Notes: generated by a model from the sequence alone, not told the origin. 64,000 bases of DNA from JABDGM01 sp046349975 (GCA_046349975.1 JAXMBH010000012.1:1-64000), one strand, 5' to 3'; shown: positions 45,527 to 53,996, numbered from the stretch's first letter. Made by a program: numbers and translations.

Positions 45527-46315
45527 ATGAAACTTGCCATCCACGGAGCGGCTGGCCGCATGGGTCAACGCGTGACGGCCCTCGCCGCTAAAGACTCGCG
45601 TTTCCAAATTGTCGCTGCACTCGAATCGGCCAATCATCCGCTGCTGGGTAAAGATGCTGGACTCATCGCGGGCATCGGCGAAATCGGCATCCCACTCGGC
45701 GTCGTTGGCGAATCGAATGCTGATGTCGTCATCGATTTCTCGGTGCCCGACGCGGCGGTGGCCGTCGTCGCCCATTGCCTCCAATACAACCGGGCCGTCG
45801 TCATCGCCACCACCGGCCTCGAAGCCGACCAGCAGGCCTACATCGCCAAAGCCGCGAAGCAAATTCCGATCGTCTGGTCGCCCAGCATGAGTACGGCGGT
45901 GAACGTGGCAATGAAGCTCACCGAAATCGCTGCGAAATCGCTCCGCGACCTGCCGACCGGCGTCGATGTCGAGATCATCGAATGCCACCACCGCTTCAAG
46001 GAAGACGCCCCTAGCGGCACCGCGCTCAAGTTCGGCAAAATAGCTGCCGATGCCCTGCAAATCACCGAGCACACGCATGGCCGCTCTGGCCGGCCTGGCG
46101 CCCGCCCGCGCAACGAAGTCGGCTACCATGCTATCCGCGCCGGCGACAACCCCGGCGAGCACACGATCCTCTTTGGCATGCTCGGCGAGAAGCTCGAACT
46201 TCGCGTCGCCGCCAGCAACCGCGACTGCTACGCCCAAGGCGCCTTGCTCGCCGCCGAATGGCTGGCAAAGAAGCCGCCGGGGCTGTATGGGATGAGTGAT
46301 GTGCTTGGTTTATGA
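45527..46315 (+). CDS. dapB: 4-hydroxy-tetrahydrodipicolinate reductase
   Basis: 262 residues, family size. It reduces the product of DapA in lysine and diaminopimelate synthesis. Motifs: LAIHGAAGRMGQRVTALA (nucleotide binding), VIDFSVPDA, ATTGLEADQ, and the substrate signature EIIECHHRFKEDAPSGTAL (about residue 152) with His-His and Lys. The C-terminal DHTILFGMLGEKLELRV-like segment (EHTILFGMLGEKLEL) and AAEWLAKKPPGLYGMSDVLGL are typical. Downstream lies a palindrome-rich spacer. Confidence 0.96.
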   Translation: MKLAIHGAAGRMGQRVTALAAKDSRFQIVAALESANHPLLGKDAGLIAGIGEIGIPLGVVGESNADVVIDFSVPDAAVAVVAHCLQYNRAVVIATTGLEADQQAYIAKAAKQIPIVWSPSMSTAVNVAMKLTEIAAKSLRDLPTGVDVEIIECHHRFKEDAPSGTALKFGKIAADALQITEHTHGRSGRPGARPRNEVGYHAIRAGDNPGEHTILFGMLGEKLELRVAASNRDCYAQGALLAAEWLAKKPPGLYGMSDVLGL

Positions 46316-46319
46316 AAGT

Positions 46320-46392
46320 CAAGAGTCGAGAGTCGATAGACAAGAGCCAGAATGGTTCGGCTCTTGACTCTTGACTCACAGCTCTTGACTCC
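46320..46392. repeat. Palindromic AGTCAAGAGTC-type repeat
   Basis: Repeated GTCAAGAGTCGAGAG and its inverted form GCTCTTGACTCTTGACTC, giving a hairpin after dapB. A similar cluster lies at 14769-14810 before gnd. Confidence 0.6.
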
Positions 46393-46398
46393 CCTCCC

Positions 46399-46770
46399 AT
46401 GGCCAAATGCGAAGAAGGCTACCTCTGCGACGTCTGCGGCCAGGATGTGGCCGAGCTGACCGATAGCGATCTCTACCTCCGCTACGTCATTGGCATGCTC
46501 GACCCTGAGGTGCTCCACACCACGAGCGAACGCCACATCCGCTGCAACCCGACGCTGGCACAATACATTGTCGCCGATGATTTCGAGCCGGTGGTCGTCG
46601 CAGGCCCATTCGACAAACGGGGGCTCGATGCCGCGTACGTCGCCGAGCGCGAACGCCTCGTGAGCCGCGGCTGGAAGCGGCTCAAAGAGGTCGCCGTGGC
46701 CGGAATTCCGATCATCGAGTACCCGCTGCCGGAAGTCGTGGCCCGCATCAAGTCGCGAAGCCACACGTAG
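46399..46770 (+). CDS. Hypothetical protein with an N-terminal Cys pair
   Basis: 123 residues. The start MAKCEEGYLCDVCGQDVAELTDSDLYLRYVIGMLDPEVLHTTSERHIRCNP has Cys at about 10 and 13 and a later HIRC, possibly one zinc site. The second half (FEPVVVAGPFDKRGLDAAYVAERERLVSRGWKRLKEV) is helical. It follows dapB by 83 bases. I do not recognise the family; it has the look of a conserved cytosolic protein of this lineage. Confidence 0.65.
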   Translation: MAKCEEGYLCDVCGQDVAELTDSDLYLRYVIGMLDPEVLHTTSERHIRCNPTLAQYIVADDFEPVVVAGPFDKRGLDAAYVAERERLVSRGWKRLKEVAVAGIPIIEYPLPEVVARIKSRSHT

Positions 46771-46774
46771 TGCA

Positions 46775-46821
46775 GTCCTCTCGCTCCGCGAGAGGTTCGC
46801 GTCTCGCGGAGCGAGACGCCT
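46775..46821. repeat. CTCTCGCTCCGCGAGAG palindromes
   Basis: CCTCTCGCTCCGCGAGAGG followed by GTCTCGCGGAGCGAGAC. The same palindrome family occurs at about 35669-35687. Confidence 0.65.
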
Positions 46822-46859
46822 ACACTTCGCTGCTCTTGCGGCTTCCGCGCCACCACCGT

Positions 46860-46865
46860 CATAAT
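46860..46865 (+). promoter_or_regulatory. -10 element giving a predicted leaderless mRNA
   Basis: CATAAT ends six bases before the ATG at 46872. It is the third case in the window of this spacing. Confidence 0.4.
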
Positions 46866-46871
46866 CCCGCC

Positions 46872-48269
46872 ATGACGGCCCCACCCGATAAATCACGCGC
46901 CTTGCCCATTCACCCCAGCACCGTTCACACCCCCAAAAGCTCTCCGGTTTTGTCTGAGACGGGTGCGATCGCAGACACTATCGGCTATTCCGCGGCACTC
47001 CCGCCCTTGCGTAGCGATCCCAGCTTCTGGGGCATGGCAACCACGCAGTTCCTCGGTGCGTTCAACGACAATCTCTTCAAACAGCTCACGCTGCTCCTGG
47101 CCACGCCCTCCGCAGCTGCTGTGGCAGCCACACACGTGAAGGATCGGCAGGGCGAAGCGCAAATGATTTTCGCCGCGGCCTTCCTCATCTTTTCTGGATT
47201 CGCCGGCTACATTTCCGATCGCTACAGCAAGCGGCTGGTCGTCATCAGCGCGAAGGTCGCTGAGATCGGCATCATGTTCCTCGGCTTCCTGTGCTTCCTG
47301 GCGTACGGACGTGACGGCCTGAACATGTTGTTTGTCGTCCTCTTCCTCATGGGGACGCACAGCGCGTTTTTCGGCCCGGCCAAGTACGGCATCCTGCCCG
47401 AAATCGTCCGGCCCTCCGATTTGCCGCGCGCCAACGGCTTGTTCTTGATGCTCACCTTCCTCGCCATCATCTTCGGCACCGCAATCGCCGGCCTCCTGTT
47501 GAAAGATGAGCACTGGCCCATTTGGAGCGGTTCACTGGTGTGCATGGGCATCGCTGTGGTGGGTACGCTCACGGCGACATTGGTCCGCCGCGTGCCAGCG
47601 GCACAACCCGACCTGAAACATTCCCTCGCGAATTGGGGCGTGCCAAAATCGGTGCGGTTGCTCTTGCGCAACGATCATCAACTCTTTTGGGCAAACATCG
47701 TATACGCCATCTTTTGGATGGTCGGCGGCATCGTACTGCAAACCGTCAACGCCCTCGGCAAAACGCAACTCGGCCGCAACGACTTGGAAACCGGACTGCT
47801 GGCGGCGTCGATCGGCATCGGAATCGCCGCCGGTTGCGTGCTCGGCGGCTACCTTTCCGGCGACCGAGTCAACCGCACCGTCGTGGTGGGCGGCGCAATC
47901 GGCGTGGTCATCTCGCTGCTGCTCCTTGCGATTCCCGGCGGCGATCACGGCCAACTCGTCGGCTTCTACGGCAGCTTCCCGCTGCTCGTGTGCGTTGGCC
48001 TCTTCAGCGGCATGTTCATCGTGCCCGTGCAAGTGCTGCTGCAATCGCGCCCGCCAAAAGAAGAGAAAGGCCGGCTCATCGCCACGATGAATCAATGCAG
48101 CTGGGTCGGCATCATCCTCGGCGCCGTCCTGTGGGAAGTCTGCCTCAAGGTGCTCGCCGCCACCGATTGGCCGCGCAGCAGCGTGTTCGCCATCACCGCA
48201 TTGCTAATGGTGCCCGTCGCCCTTTTCTACCGTCCCACCGACGAACAGCTGTCGCACACCGCCGTTTAA
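46872..48269 (+). CDS. MFS transporter, LplT-like
   Basis: 465 residues, about twelve membrane helices after a 50-residue polar N-terminus. FWGMATTQFLGAFNDNLFKQLTLLL (about residue 57) is the hallmark of the lysophospholipid transporter (LplT/Aas MFS) group, followed by GFAGYISDRYSKRLVVISAKVAEI (MFS loop 2-3 motif) and MGTHSAFFGPAKYGILPEI. The likely substrate is lysophosphatidylethanolamine or another lipid, though many members are uncharacterised. The ATG at 46872 is preferred because the upstream frame is built from palindromic repeats. Confidence 0.85.
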   Translation: MTAPPDKSRALPIHPSTVHTPKSSPVLSETGAIADTIGYSAALPPLRSDPSFWGMATTQFLGAFNDNLFKQLTLLLATPSAAAVAATHVKDRQGEAQMIFAAAFLIFSGFAGYISDRYSKRLVVISAKVAEIGIMFLGFLCFLAYGRDGLNMLFVVLFLMGTHSAFFGPAKYGILPEIVRPSDLPRANGLFLMLTFLAIIFGTAIAGLLLKDEHWPIWSGSLVCMGIAVVGTLTATLVRRVPAAQPDLKHSLANWGVPKSVRLLLRNDHQLFWANIVYAIFWMVGGIVLQTVNALGKTQLGRNDLETGLLAASIGIGIAAGCVLGGYLSGDRVNRTVVVGGAIGVVISLLLLAIPGGDHGQLVGFYGSFPLLVCVGLFSGMFIVPVQVLLQSRPPKEEKGRLIATMNQCSWVGIILGAVLWEVCLKVLAATDWPRSSVFAITALLMVPVALFYRPTDEQLSHTAV

Positions 48270-48286
48270 GCTGGCCGACTTCCAAC

Positions 48287-48658
48287 TTATTGTTTCACCG
48301 CTTCGGCCGCCCCGCCCTTCACCGTCGAGTTTTTGAACCCGTGATCGACGAGCGCCGCCACCGCCGCATTCGCATCGAACTTCCCATCCTTGTCGATCGC
48401 CACTTTCGCCGTCTTCGAATCAAAATCGACGACCACTTCCTTCGCCCCCGGTTGCTCGGAGAGAATTTCCTTCACTTTCGTCCCGCAACCCTCGGGGCAC
48501 ATCATATCCGGCGCGCTGAATTCGACCGTCGGCGCACCAGCGGCGTTGAACGAGGTGGTCGTAACCGCATCGCTCGTCGCCTTCGGCATTGAAGCCGGCT
48601 GCGGTTGGCAACCAATCACCAGCGAAACACACAGAACAGCGAACGCATATCGAATCAT
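48287..48658 (-). CDS. Lipoprotein with heavy-metal-associated-like domain
   Basis: 123 residues from ATG 48658, which has AGGAGAG nine bases upstream. The signal MIRYAFAVLCVSLVIGC ends in a lipobox Cys. The mature part (about 50-115) has the HMA ferredoxin-like layout: EFSAPDMMCPEGCGTKVKEILSEQPGAKEVVVDFDSKTAKVAIDKDGKFDANAAVAAL. The metal loop reads CPEGC (C-x3-C) rather than the usual CxxC, so metal binding may differ. It is 10 bases downstream of the nucleotidyltransferase gene and convergent with the MFS gene. Confidence 0.78.
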   Translation of the reverse strand: MIRYAFAVLCVSLVIGCQPQPASMPKATSDAVTTTSFNAAGAPTVEFSAPDMMCPEGCGTKVKEILSEQPGAKEVVVDFDSKTAKVAIDKDGKFDANAAVAALVDHGFKNSTVKGGAAEAVKQ

Positions 48659-48668
48659 ATCATCTCTC

Positions 48669-49247
48669 CTACAACCGATCGTCATTACGCTGAGCAAGTG
48701 CTCGATCAAGTTTGCGTTCAACATCGAGCGCTTTTGCCCAGTGCCGCATATAGACTTCATCCAGCGGCCCCTGCGTGAAGAACACATCTGCAATGTCAAT
48801 CCAATCCCGCGGGCGGTCCGCCGCGAGCTTCAACAATACCAAGTCTTCAGGACTTGCCAACCACAACTGCCGGCCCTTAACATCTGCCAGGCGGCGACGT
48901 TTCAGCACTTCATCTTGAAAGGGAGTTTCAGCCAAAAACAAATCGACATCAATGGCATGGTCGCCAACATATCTTTTTAGTTTGACTAATTTGAGAGGAA
49001 CCGCGGCACTAAGCTGATCTACCCATCCCGCTCGATAGGGCTCGGGAATTGAGTAGTTGCGAGTCTCCAACTCGGAATACAGTTCGGGTAGCCGGCGCCG
49101 ATCAAGCGACAGCGTAAAATCGATGTCCTCTGTTGACCGCGGTATGGCGTACGCCCGTATTGCCAATCCGCCCATCACGGCGTACTTGATACCCTTCTGT
49201 TCCAATAACTCCGCAAGTCCGAAGAGTGTCGGCATCAGGTCTTTCAT
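48669..49247 (-). CDS. Nucleotidyltransferase, AbiEii/DUF-type
   Basis: 192 residues. GIKYAVMGGLAIRAYAIPRSTEDIDFTLS (about residues 18-46) is the nucleotidyltransferase signature: a GG loop, then the D-x-D metal pair in EDIDF. A third acidic candidate lies in HAIDVDLFLAETPFQ. The C-terminal part has LASPEDLVLLKLAADRPRDWIDIADVF, as in AbiEii-like and related minimal nucleotidyltransferases. Its start overlaps the stop of the 69-residue gene by four bases. Together they look like a two-gene toxin-antitoxin-like or housekeeping NTase pair. Confidence 0.8.
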   Translation of the reverse strand: MKDLMPTLFGLAELLEQKGIKYAVMGGLAIRAYAIPRSTEDIDFTLSLDRRRLPELYSELETRNYSIPEPYRAGWVDQLSAAVPLKLVKLKRYVGDHAIDVDLFLAETPFQDEVLKRRRLADVKGRQLWLASPEDLVLLKLAADRPRDWIDIADVFFTQGPLDEVYMRHWAKALDVERKLDRALAQRNDDRL

Positions 49248-49453
49248 GCCTTTTTCGTCCGGACAAGCGCATCCAGCATGCGTCGATTTCGCTCGTCGTT
49301 CTCCCGCTGCAGTAGCTCAAACTTCCTTTGGACCTGTTCCGGCGTACCGTGAAGTAAATACGGCTCCGACTCCTCCGTCAGTTTGAGCGTCAGCGCGAGA
49401 CGTTCCCCCGGCGTCATTCGTCGATACGATTCTAGCGTTTCGCGACTGAGCAT
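49244..49453 (-). CDS. Small helical partner of the nucleotidyltransferase
   Basis: 69 residues, all helix and highly charged: LSRETLESYRRMTPGERLALTLKLTEESEPYLLHGTPEQVQRKFELLQRENDERNRRMLDALVRTKK. The stop overlaps the nucleotidyltransferase start (ATGA), so translation is coupled. The MTPGERLALTLKLTEES segment resembles small proteins found next to minimal nucleotidyltransferases in other bacteria. A role as binding partner or antitoxin is inferred from arrangement only. Confidence 0.6.
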   Translation of the reverse strand: MLSRETLESYRRMTPGERLALTLKLTEESEPYLLHGTPEQVQRKFELLQRENDERNRRMLDALVRTKKA

Positions 49454-49490
49454 GAACGTATATCGATCGGCGGCACCGCAACCGCAACTA

Positions 49491-50843
49491 TCATGAATTC
49501 GACAAAACCGGCAGTTCCAGCGCCTTCTCCGCTGCCATCGCCCGAATGTCTTCCGTAATCTTCATCGAGCAGTACTTCGGCCCGCACATGCTGCAGAAGT
49601 GGGCGCTCTTGAAGGTGTCTTGCGGCAGCGTTTGATCGTGATAGGCCTTCGCCGTTTCCGGGTCGAGCGCCAAGCGGAACTGCTCGTTCCAGTCGAACGC
49701 GAACCGCGCCCGGGAGAGTGCATCGTCGCGATCCTGGGCCCCTTTCCGCTTGCGGGCGACGTCGGCCGCGTGGGCCGCAATCTTGTACGCGATCATGCCA
49801 GCCTTCACGTCCTCGCGCTCGGGCAAGCCGAGGTGCTCCTTCGGCGTCACGTAGCACAGCATCGCGGCGCCGTACCAACCCGCCATCGCAGCGCCGATAC
49901 AGCTCGTAATATGGTCGTAACCCGGGGCGATGTCGGTCACGAGCGGGCCTAGCAGATAGAACGGCGCTCCGTTGCAGATCTCGATCTGCTTCTCAACGTT
50001 CATCTTGATCTGATCCATCGGAATGTGCCCGGGACCTTCGACCATCACTTGCGTGCCGCGCGCCTGGCTGCGGCGCGTCAGGTCACCAAGCACCTCCAAC
50101 TCCGCGAATTGGGCCGCATCGCTGGCATCTGCTATCGATCCCGGTCGCAGGCCGTCGCCAAGGCTCCACGTCACATCATATTGCCGCATGATGTCGCACA
50201 GGTCTTCAAAATGCGTGTACAGCGGATTCTGCTGGCGATGGGCCATCATCCACTTAGCAATCAGCGAACCGCCGCGGCTCACGATGCCCGTCACCCGCTT
50301 CATCGTCAGGTGCAGGTGCTCTTGCAGCACGCCGCAGTGCACCGTCATGTAGTCGACGCCCTGCTTGGCCTGGTGCTCGACCATATCGAGGAAATGCTGC
50401 GGCCGCATATCTTCGATGTCGCCGCCAAGCTCTTCGAGCATCTGGTAAATCGGCACCGTGCCGATAGGCACAGGCGACGCCGCGATGATCGCCTCGCGGA
50501 TCTCGTCGATGTTTTTGCCCGTCGACAGGTCCATCACCGTATCGGCGCCGTAATGTACGGCATAGTGCAGCTTGTCGAGTTCGCCGTCGAGGCTGCTCGT
50601 CACGGCCGAATTGCCGATGTTCGCGTTCACCTTGCACTTGGCTTCGATGCCGATGCACATCGGTTCGAGCCGCTTCGAGAGGTGCACCTTGTTCGCGGGA
50701 ATCACCATGCGGCCCGCCGCCACTTCTGAGCGAATCGCCTCGGGCTCCAGCCCTTCGCGCTCGGCCACAAACTTCATTTCCGGCGTCGTGTGCCCAGCGC
50801 GGGCGTGCTCGAATTGGGTGATGGGTTCACGCATGGTTGCCAC
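49491..50843 (-). CDS. thiC: Phosphomethylpyrimidine synthase
   Basis: 450 residues. It rearranges AICAR-derived aminoimidazole ribotide to HMP-P for thiamine synthesis using a radical SAM [4Fe-4S] cluster. The short form, without the N-terminal extension of E. coli ThiC. Motifs: IGNSAVTSSLDGELDKL, DTVMDLSTGKNIDEIR, VEGPGHIPMDQIKMNVEKQ (about residue 268), and the C-terminal cluster site CSMCGPKYCSMKI (C-x2-C-x4-C). A strong hairpin terminator lies 26 bases before the ATG; I recognise no TPP riboswitch. Confidence 0.96.
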   Translation of the reverse strand: MATMREPITQFEHARAGHTTPEMKFVAEREGLEPEAIRSEVAAGRMVIPANKVHLSKRLEPMCIGIEAKCKVNANIGNSAVTSSLDGELDKLHYAVHYGADTVMDLSTGKNIDEIREAIIAASPVPIGTVPIYQMLEELGGDIEDMRPQHFLDMVEHQAKQGVDYMTVHCGVLQEHLHLTMKRVTGIVSRGGSLIAKWMMAHRQQNPLYTHFEDLCDIMRQYDVTWSLGDGLRPGSIADASDAAQFAELEVLGDLTRRSQARGTQVMVEGPGHIPMDQIKMNVEKQIEICNGAPFYLLGPLVTDIAPGYDHITSCIGAAMAGWYGAAMLCYVTPKEHLGLPEREDVKAGMIAYKIAAHAADVARKRKGAQDRDDALSRARFAFDWNEQFRLALDPETAKAYHDQTLPQDTFKSAHFCSMCGPKYCSMKITEDIRAMAAEKALELPVLSNS

Positions 50844-50868
50844 TCCTCCGAGAGTCGGTCCTAAAGCT

Positions 50869-50892
50869 CAAAAAACCGCCGCAAACTGCGGC
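50869..50892 (-). terminator. Leader terminator just upstream of thiC
   Basis: On the minus strand GCCGCAGTTTGCGGC is followed by GGTTTTTTG, ending 26 bases before the thiC ATG. No minus-strand gene lies upstream that would need it. It therefore looks like an attenuator in the thiC leader. Confidence 0.6.
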
Positions 50893-51184
50893 CTTCAATT
50901 CCGTTCATCCTATCGGTATGCCGCCCGGTGTCAACGAACCCCCGCTTTTGCGCATTCCAAGTGACAATTGGAACAGCGAAGGGGTGGCCGGGGCAGAGTC
51001 TTCGATGCCCCAGACGTGTCGACTTGCGGAGCCGCGACTTTGATGCCAATTTCCGTTCGGCCGACATTCAGCCCCGTCGCTACACCGAGCCGCACTTAGA
51101 ACGAGCGCGAACTGAGGCCGCCATTGCGTCGATCCGTCTTACTAAGCACAATTGAAGTACTCCTCAATCTGGCGGATACGCTGC

Positions 51185-51880
51185 ATGCCCGCGCGCGTGA
51201 TTGCAATTGGTGACGTCCATGGCTGCGACGCTGCGCTGCGCGCGATTATGGAAGCAGTCAATCCCCAGGCCGACGATACGATCATCATCCTCGGCGACTG
51301 CGTCGACCGAGGTTCGCACAGCCGGCAGGTAATCGAGCAGTTGCTCGCACTTCGCAGTCGCTGCCGGCTGGTTTGCCTGCTTGGCAATCACGAAGAGATG
51401 ATGCTGAATTTCGTCGACGGCAAACCCCAGCCTGACGATTGGCTCCAGTGCGGCGGTGCTGAAACCGTCGAATCGTATCGCGACGCCAACGGGAAGCTGC
51501 AGCCGATTTCCGAGGAGCAACTGGCATTTATTCGCAGTTGGGGCGACGTTTACGAAACGAGTTCGCACTTCTTTGTGCATGGGAGTTACGAGCCCCACAG
51601 CGCGCTCGGCAAGCAGCACTGGCAGACGATGCGTTGGCAATCGCTCAAGTACTCCATGCCCGGGCCGCATGTTTCTGGCAAGACCGCGATCGTCGGACAC
51701 ACCGCCCAGAAGAGTGGTGAGATTCTCGATGCCGGCTATCTCAAATGCATCGACACCTTCTGCTGGGGTGGCGGTTGGCTAACGGCACTCGATACGACCA
51801 CCGGCCAAATCTGGCAAGCCGACCGAACTGGCCAACTGCGGGCCGACAAGCAGGCCGCCCAGGCGTCAAAGCTCGCATAA
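51185..51880 (+). CDS. PPP-family metallophosphatase (Ser/Thr phosphatase or diadenosine tetraphosphatase type)
   Basis: 231 residues from ATG 51185. The metal-binding blocks of the PPP family are complete: IAIGDVHGCDAAL (residue 5), ILGDCVDRGSHS (about 39), LLGNHEEMML (about 70), FVHGSYEP (about 132), and VGHTAQKSGEI (about 168). The small size without extra domains fits PrpA/PrpB-type protein phosphatases or ApaH-like enzymes; the substrate cannot be told apart from sequence alone. Confidence 0.85.
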   Translation: MPARVIAIGDVHGCDAALRAIMEAVNPQADDTIIILGDCVDRGSHSRQVIEQLLALRSRCRLVCLLGNHEEMMLNFVDGKPQPDDWLQCGGAETVESYRDANGKLQPISEEQLAFIRSWGDVYETSSHFFVHGSYEPHSALGKQHWQTMRWQSLKYSMPGPHVSGKTAIVGHTAQKSGEILDAGYLKCIDTFCWGGGWLTALDTTTGQIWQADRTGQLRADKQAAQASKLA

Positions 51881-52032
51881 TCCGACCGTTTTGTTGTCGC
51901 CTTGGCAGGTGACTGATACGATAAAGTCATACAGCGACCGTGCTTTCGCCTCTTGCACTTGGCACGCATGCTTCTCAGGAACAGTTCGGCAACCGTCAAC
52001 GACTCGCTCCGACTTTCGATCGGGGCTCCACG

Positions 52033-52794
52033 ATGTTTTCACGCCTCATTCCGTCGGCAGCTCTGGTCCTCGGCCTTGCCCCGGCATGCTTTGCCGCGAG
52101 TTTGAATGTGCAAATCTTCCCGATCACCGGCGAAGTGCGATTTCAGAACACCTCTGCGATCGCCGTCCCGTTCGTGTTCTACACGATTGCATCACCGAGC
52201 GGCACACTCAACAGCGGTGGGTGGACATCGATTGCAGACAACTACGACGTGAGCGGGAATGGCCTCATCGATCCGCTGACCAATTGGTCTGAATTTGCCG
52301 CTTCGCCGACGCAAATCACGGAAGGCGCCACGTCTGGCGGTGGAGGCAGCTTACCGGCCGGTCGTTCGATCAGCCTCGGCCACATCTGGTTTCCGTTTCA
52401 GTATCCAGCAAACGACCTGAGCTTCACGATTCTACAGGCCAACCAGTCACCCGTTGCTGTCACAACTCAGTATGCCGTCGCGGGCGACTACAATTCCGAC
52501 AACGTGGTGAATAATCTCGATCTCGATTTGTGGCGGTCGAACTTTGGTTCCCTGTTGAATCTCGCCGCCGATGGCAACTTAAACGGCGTGGTCGATGCCG
52601 CCGACTACGTTGTCTGGCGAAATAACTTGGGACAAGCGCTACCCGGGTTTGCCGCCAACTCGGGCCTCTTGCTCGGTGGCCGTGTGGTGCCGGAGCCGAC
52701 GACGATCGGACTCGCTTGGACCGGCCTCGTTGCCATGATTACTGCAGCCTCGCGAACACCGCGTTCTGCACATCGCGAACGACCTCGCCCGTGA
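52033..52794 (+). CDS. Dockerin-like/PEP-CTERM exported protein
   Basis: 253 residues with a signal peptide (MFSRLIPSAALVLGLAPACFAA). A beta-rich domain of about 120 residues is followed by two EF-hand-like dockerin repeats, GDYNSDNVVNNLDLDLWRSNFG and DGNLNGVVDAADYVVWRNNLG (about 155-200), with Asp/Asn calcium ligands. The tail is VPEPTTIGLAWTGLVAMI and a basic end TPRSAHRERPRP. No cohesin partner is visible in the window. The last 56 bases overlap the convergent lipase-like gene, so the basic tail is encoded antisense to its last codons. Confidence 0.85.
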   Translation: MFSRLIPSAALVLGLAPACFAASLNVQIFPITGEVRFQNTSAIAVPFVFYTIASPSGTLNSGGWTSIADNYDVSGNGLIDPLTNWSEFAASPTQITEGATSGGGGSLPAGRSISLGHIWFPFQYPANDLSFTILQANQSPVAVTTQYAVAGDYNSDNVVNNLDLDLWRSNFGSLLNLAADGNLNGVVDAADYVVWRNNLGQALPGFAANSGLLLGGRVVPEPTTIGLAWTGLVAMITAASRTPRSAHRERPRP

Positions 52795-53812
52795 CCTTTC
52801 CGGTTACGGCCAAATGGCCGAACGGCATGATGACGGTGTCGGATACGCCGTCGAGCCTGCCTCGCTTTACGGCCACAACGCCGTCGCCCTTGCCTTCAAC
52901 AAGCTCGTCGATGTCGGCCAGTAGCGCGTCGAGGCTTGCGGCACTTCGCGTTCCACCTGGCACCTTCGCGAGGCTCTCGCAGACTGAGTGGCGAATCCAG
53001 TCCACCTGATCCTCAGTAAGTCTGGCTCCCGTACCGAGGAGTACCGTATATCGCACGCGCGGGTTTCGTGGCTGGGCGTTGAGTTCGCGCAGAAAATCGG
53101 ACTCTGGGCACAGGTCGGTGGCGGCTTCGCCAAGCCCGTCGACAATGGAATCGCGAACGCGTTGCCAGGGCCAACCGTCCTTGCGCGAGAGCCAGTGCTC
53201 GTACACATCGGTGCCGACGGCGAAGTGGGCAATCAAGGAACCGTGGGTCGGCGGGGCGATCATGATCAGTCGCTCGACATTGCCGGGATCGTAGAGCGAA
53301 TCTTCAACACATTCCCGCGCGACGAGACTGCCCATCGAGTGACAGACGAGGATGACCTGCCGGCCACGATGCTGCAGGGCGAAGCGACGCAGTTCGCTCG
53401 ACAGCAGTTGCGCGGCATTGCGGATGAAGTAGTCGTTCGGGTAGGCAAACGTGCCGCAGGCAAAGCCGGCTTCGTGGATCGGCAGCATGAGCCCCGCGTT
53501 CTGTTGCGGCGACGAATTGAAGCCGTGGACCATAACGACCACGGGTTTCGTGGTGTCGCATTTCTCCCAGCCGTCGGCCATGCACAGGCCGTATTTGGCC
53601 AAGTCGCAGTCGCGCACGACGTTGCGGCGAATCCAGGCTCGCGGGCCAGTGCCTTCGTTCGCCTGGTTCGCTTTGGACGCCGCGGCGAGGAGTTGTTCTG
53701 CTGACCGAAAACCAGCGGGCTCAATGGCCGGTATGTAAGGCTGCGCGGCGGAGGCGGCAACGGCAGTCGCAGTCGATAGTGCGAGACAGAGCACTGGCCA
53801 ACATGCGGGCAT
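52739..53812 (-). CDS. Secreted lipase-like alpha/beta hydrolase
   Basis: 357 residues from ATG 53812 with a signal peptide (MPACWPVLCLALSTATAVAASAA). The oxyanion region VVVMVHGFNSSPQQNAG is at about residue 92, the nucleophile elbow CHSMGSLVARE at about 160 (Ser in G-x-S-x-G-like HSMGS), and TVIMPFGHLAVTG near the end supplies the likely His. This matches the PGAP1/lipase-like group that acts on esters of lipids or small molecules. Four Cys in the mature part may pair. Convergent with the dockerin gene and overlapping its end. Confidence 0.8.
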   Translation of the reverse strand: MPACWPVLCLALSTATAVAASAAQPYIPAIEPAGFRSAEQLLAAASKANQANEGTGPRAWIRRNVVRDCDLAKYGLCMADGWEKCDTTKPVVVMVHGFNSSPQQNAGLMLPIHEAGFACGTFAYPNDYFIRNAAQLLSSELRRFALQHRGRQVILVCHSMGSLVARECVEDSLYDPGNVERLIMIAPPTHGSLIAHFAVGTDVYEHWLSRKDGWPWQRVRDSIVDGLGEAATDLCPESDFLRELNAQPRNPRVRYTVLLGTGARLTEDQVDWIRHSVCESLAKVPGGTRSAASLDALLADIDELVEGKGDGVVAVKRGRLDGVSDTVIMPFGHLAVTGKVTGEVVRDVQNAVFARLQ

Positions 53813-53996
53813 GGTGGGCAACTCTGGTGGGTTTTGGGCGGGGAGAGGGGCTGCCGAATTATACGCGCTCACCGCCGGTTGGCTATTAGGCCTGCTAGCA
53901 CGCGGGCGAGTTCTTCAGTGGCATCAAAAACGCAAACGGTGTGGTGAAAATGAACCGCACCACACCGCCCGCGAAAAGCGCCAACCAAAAAAGAGT

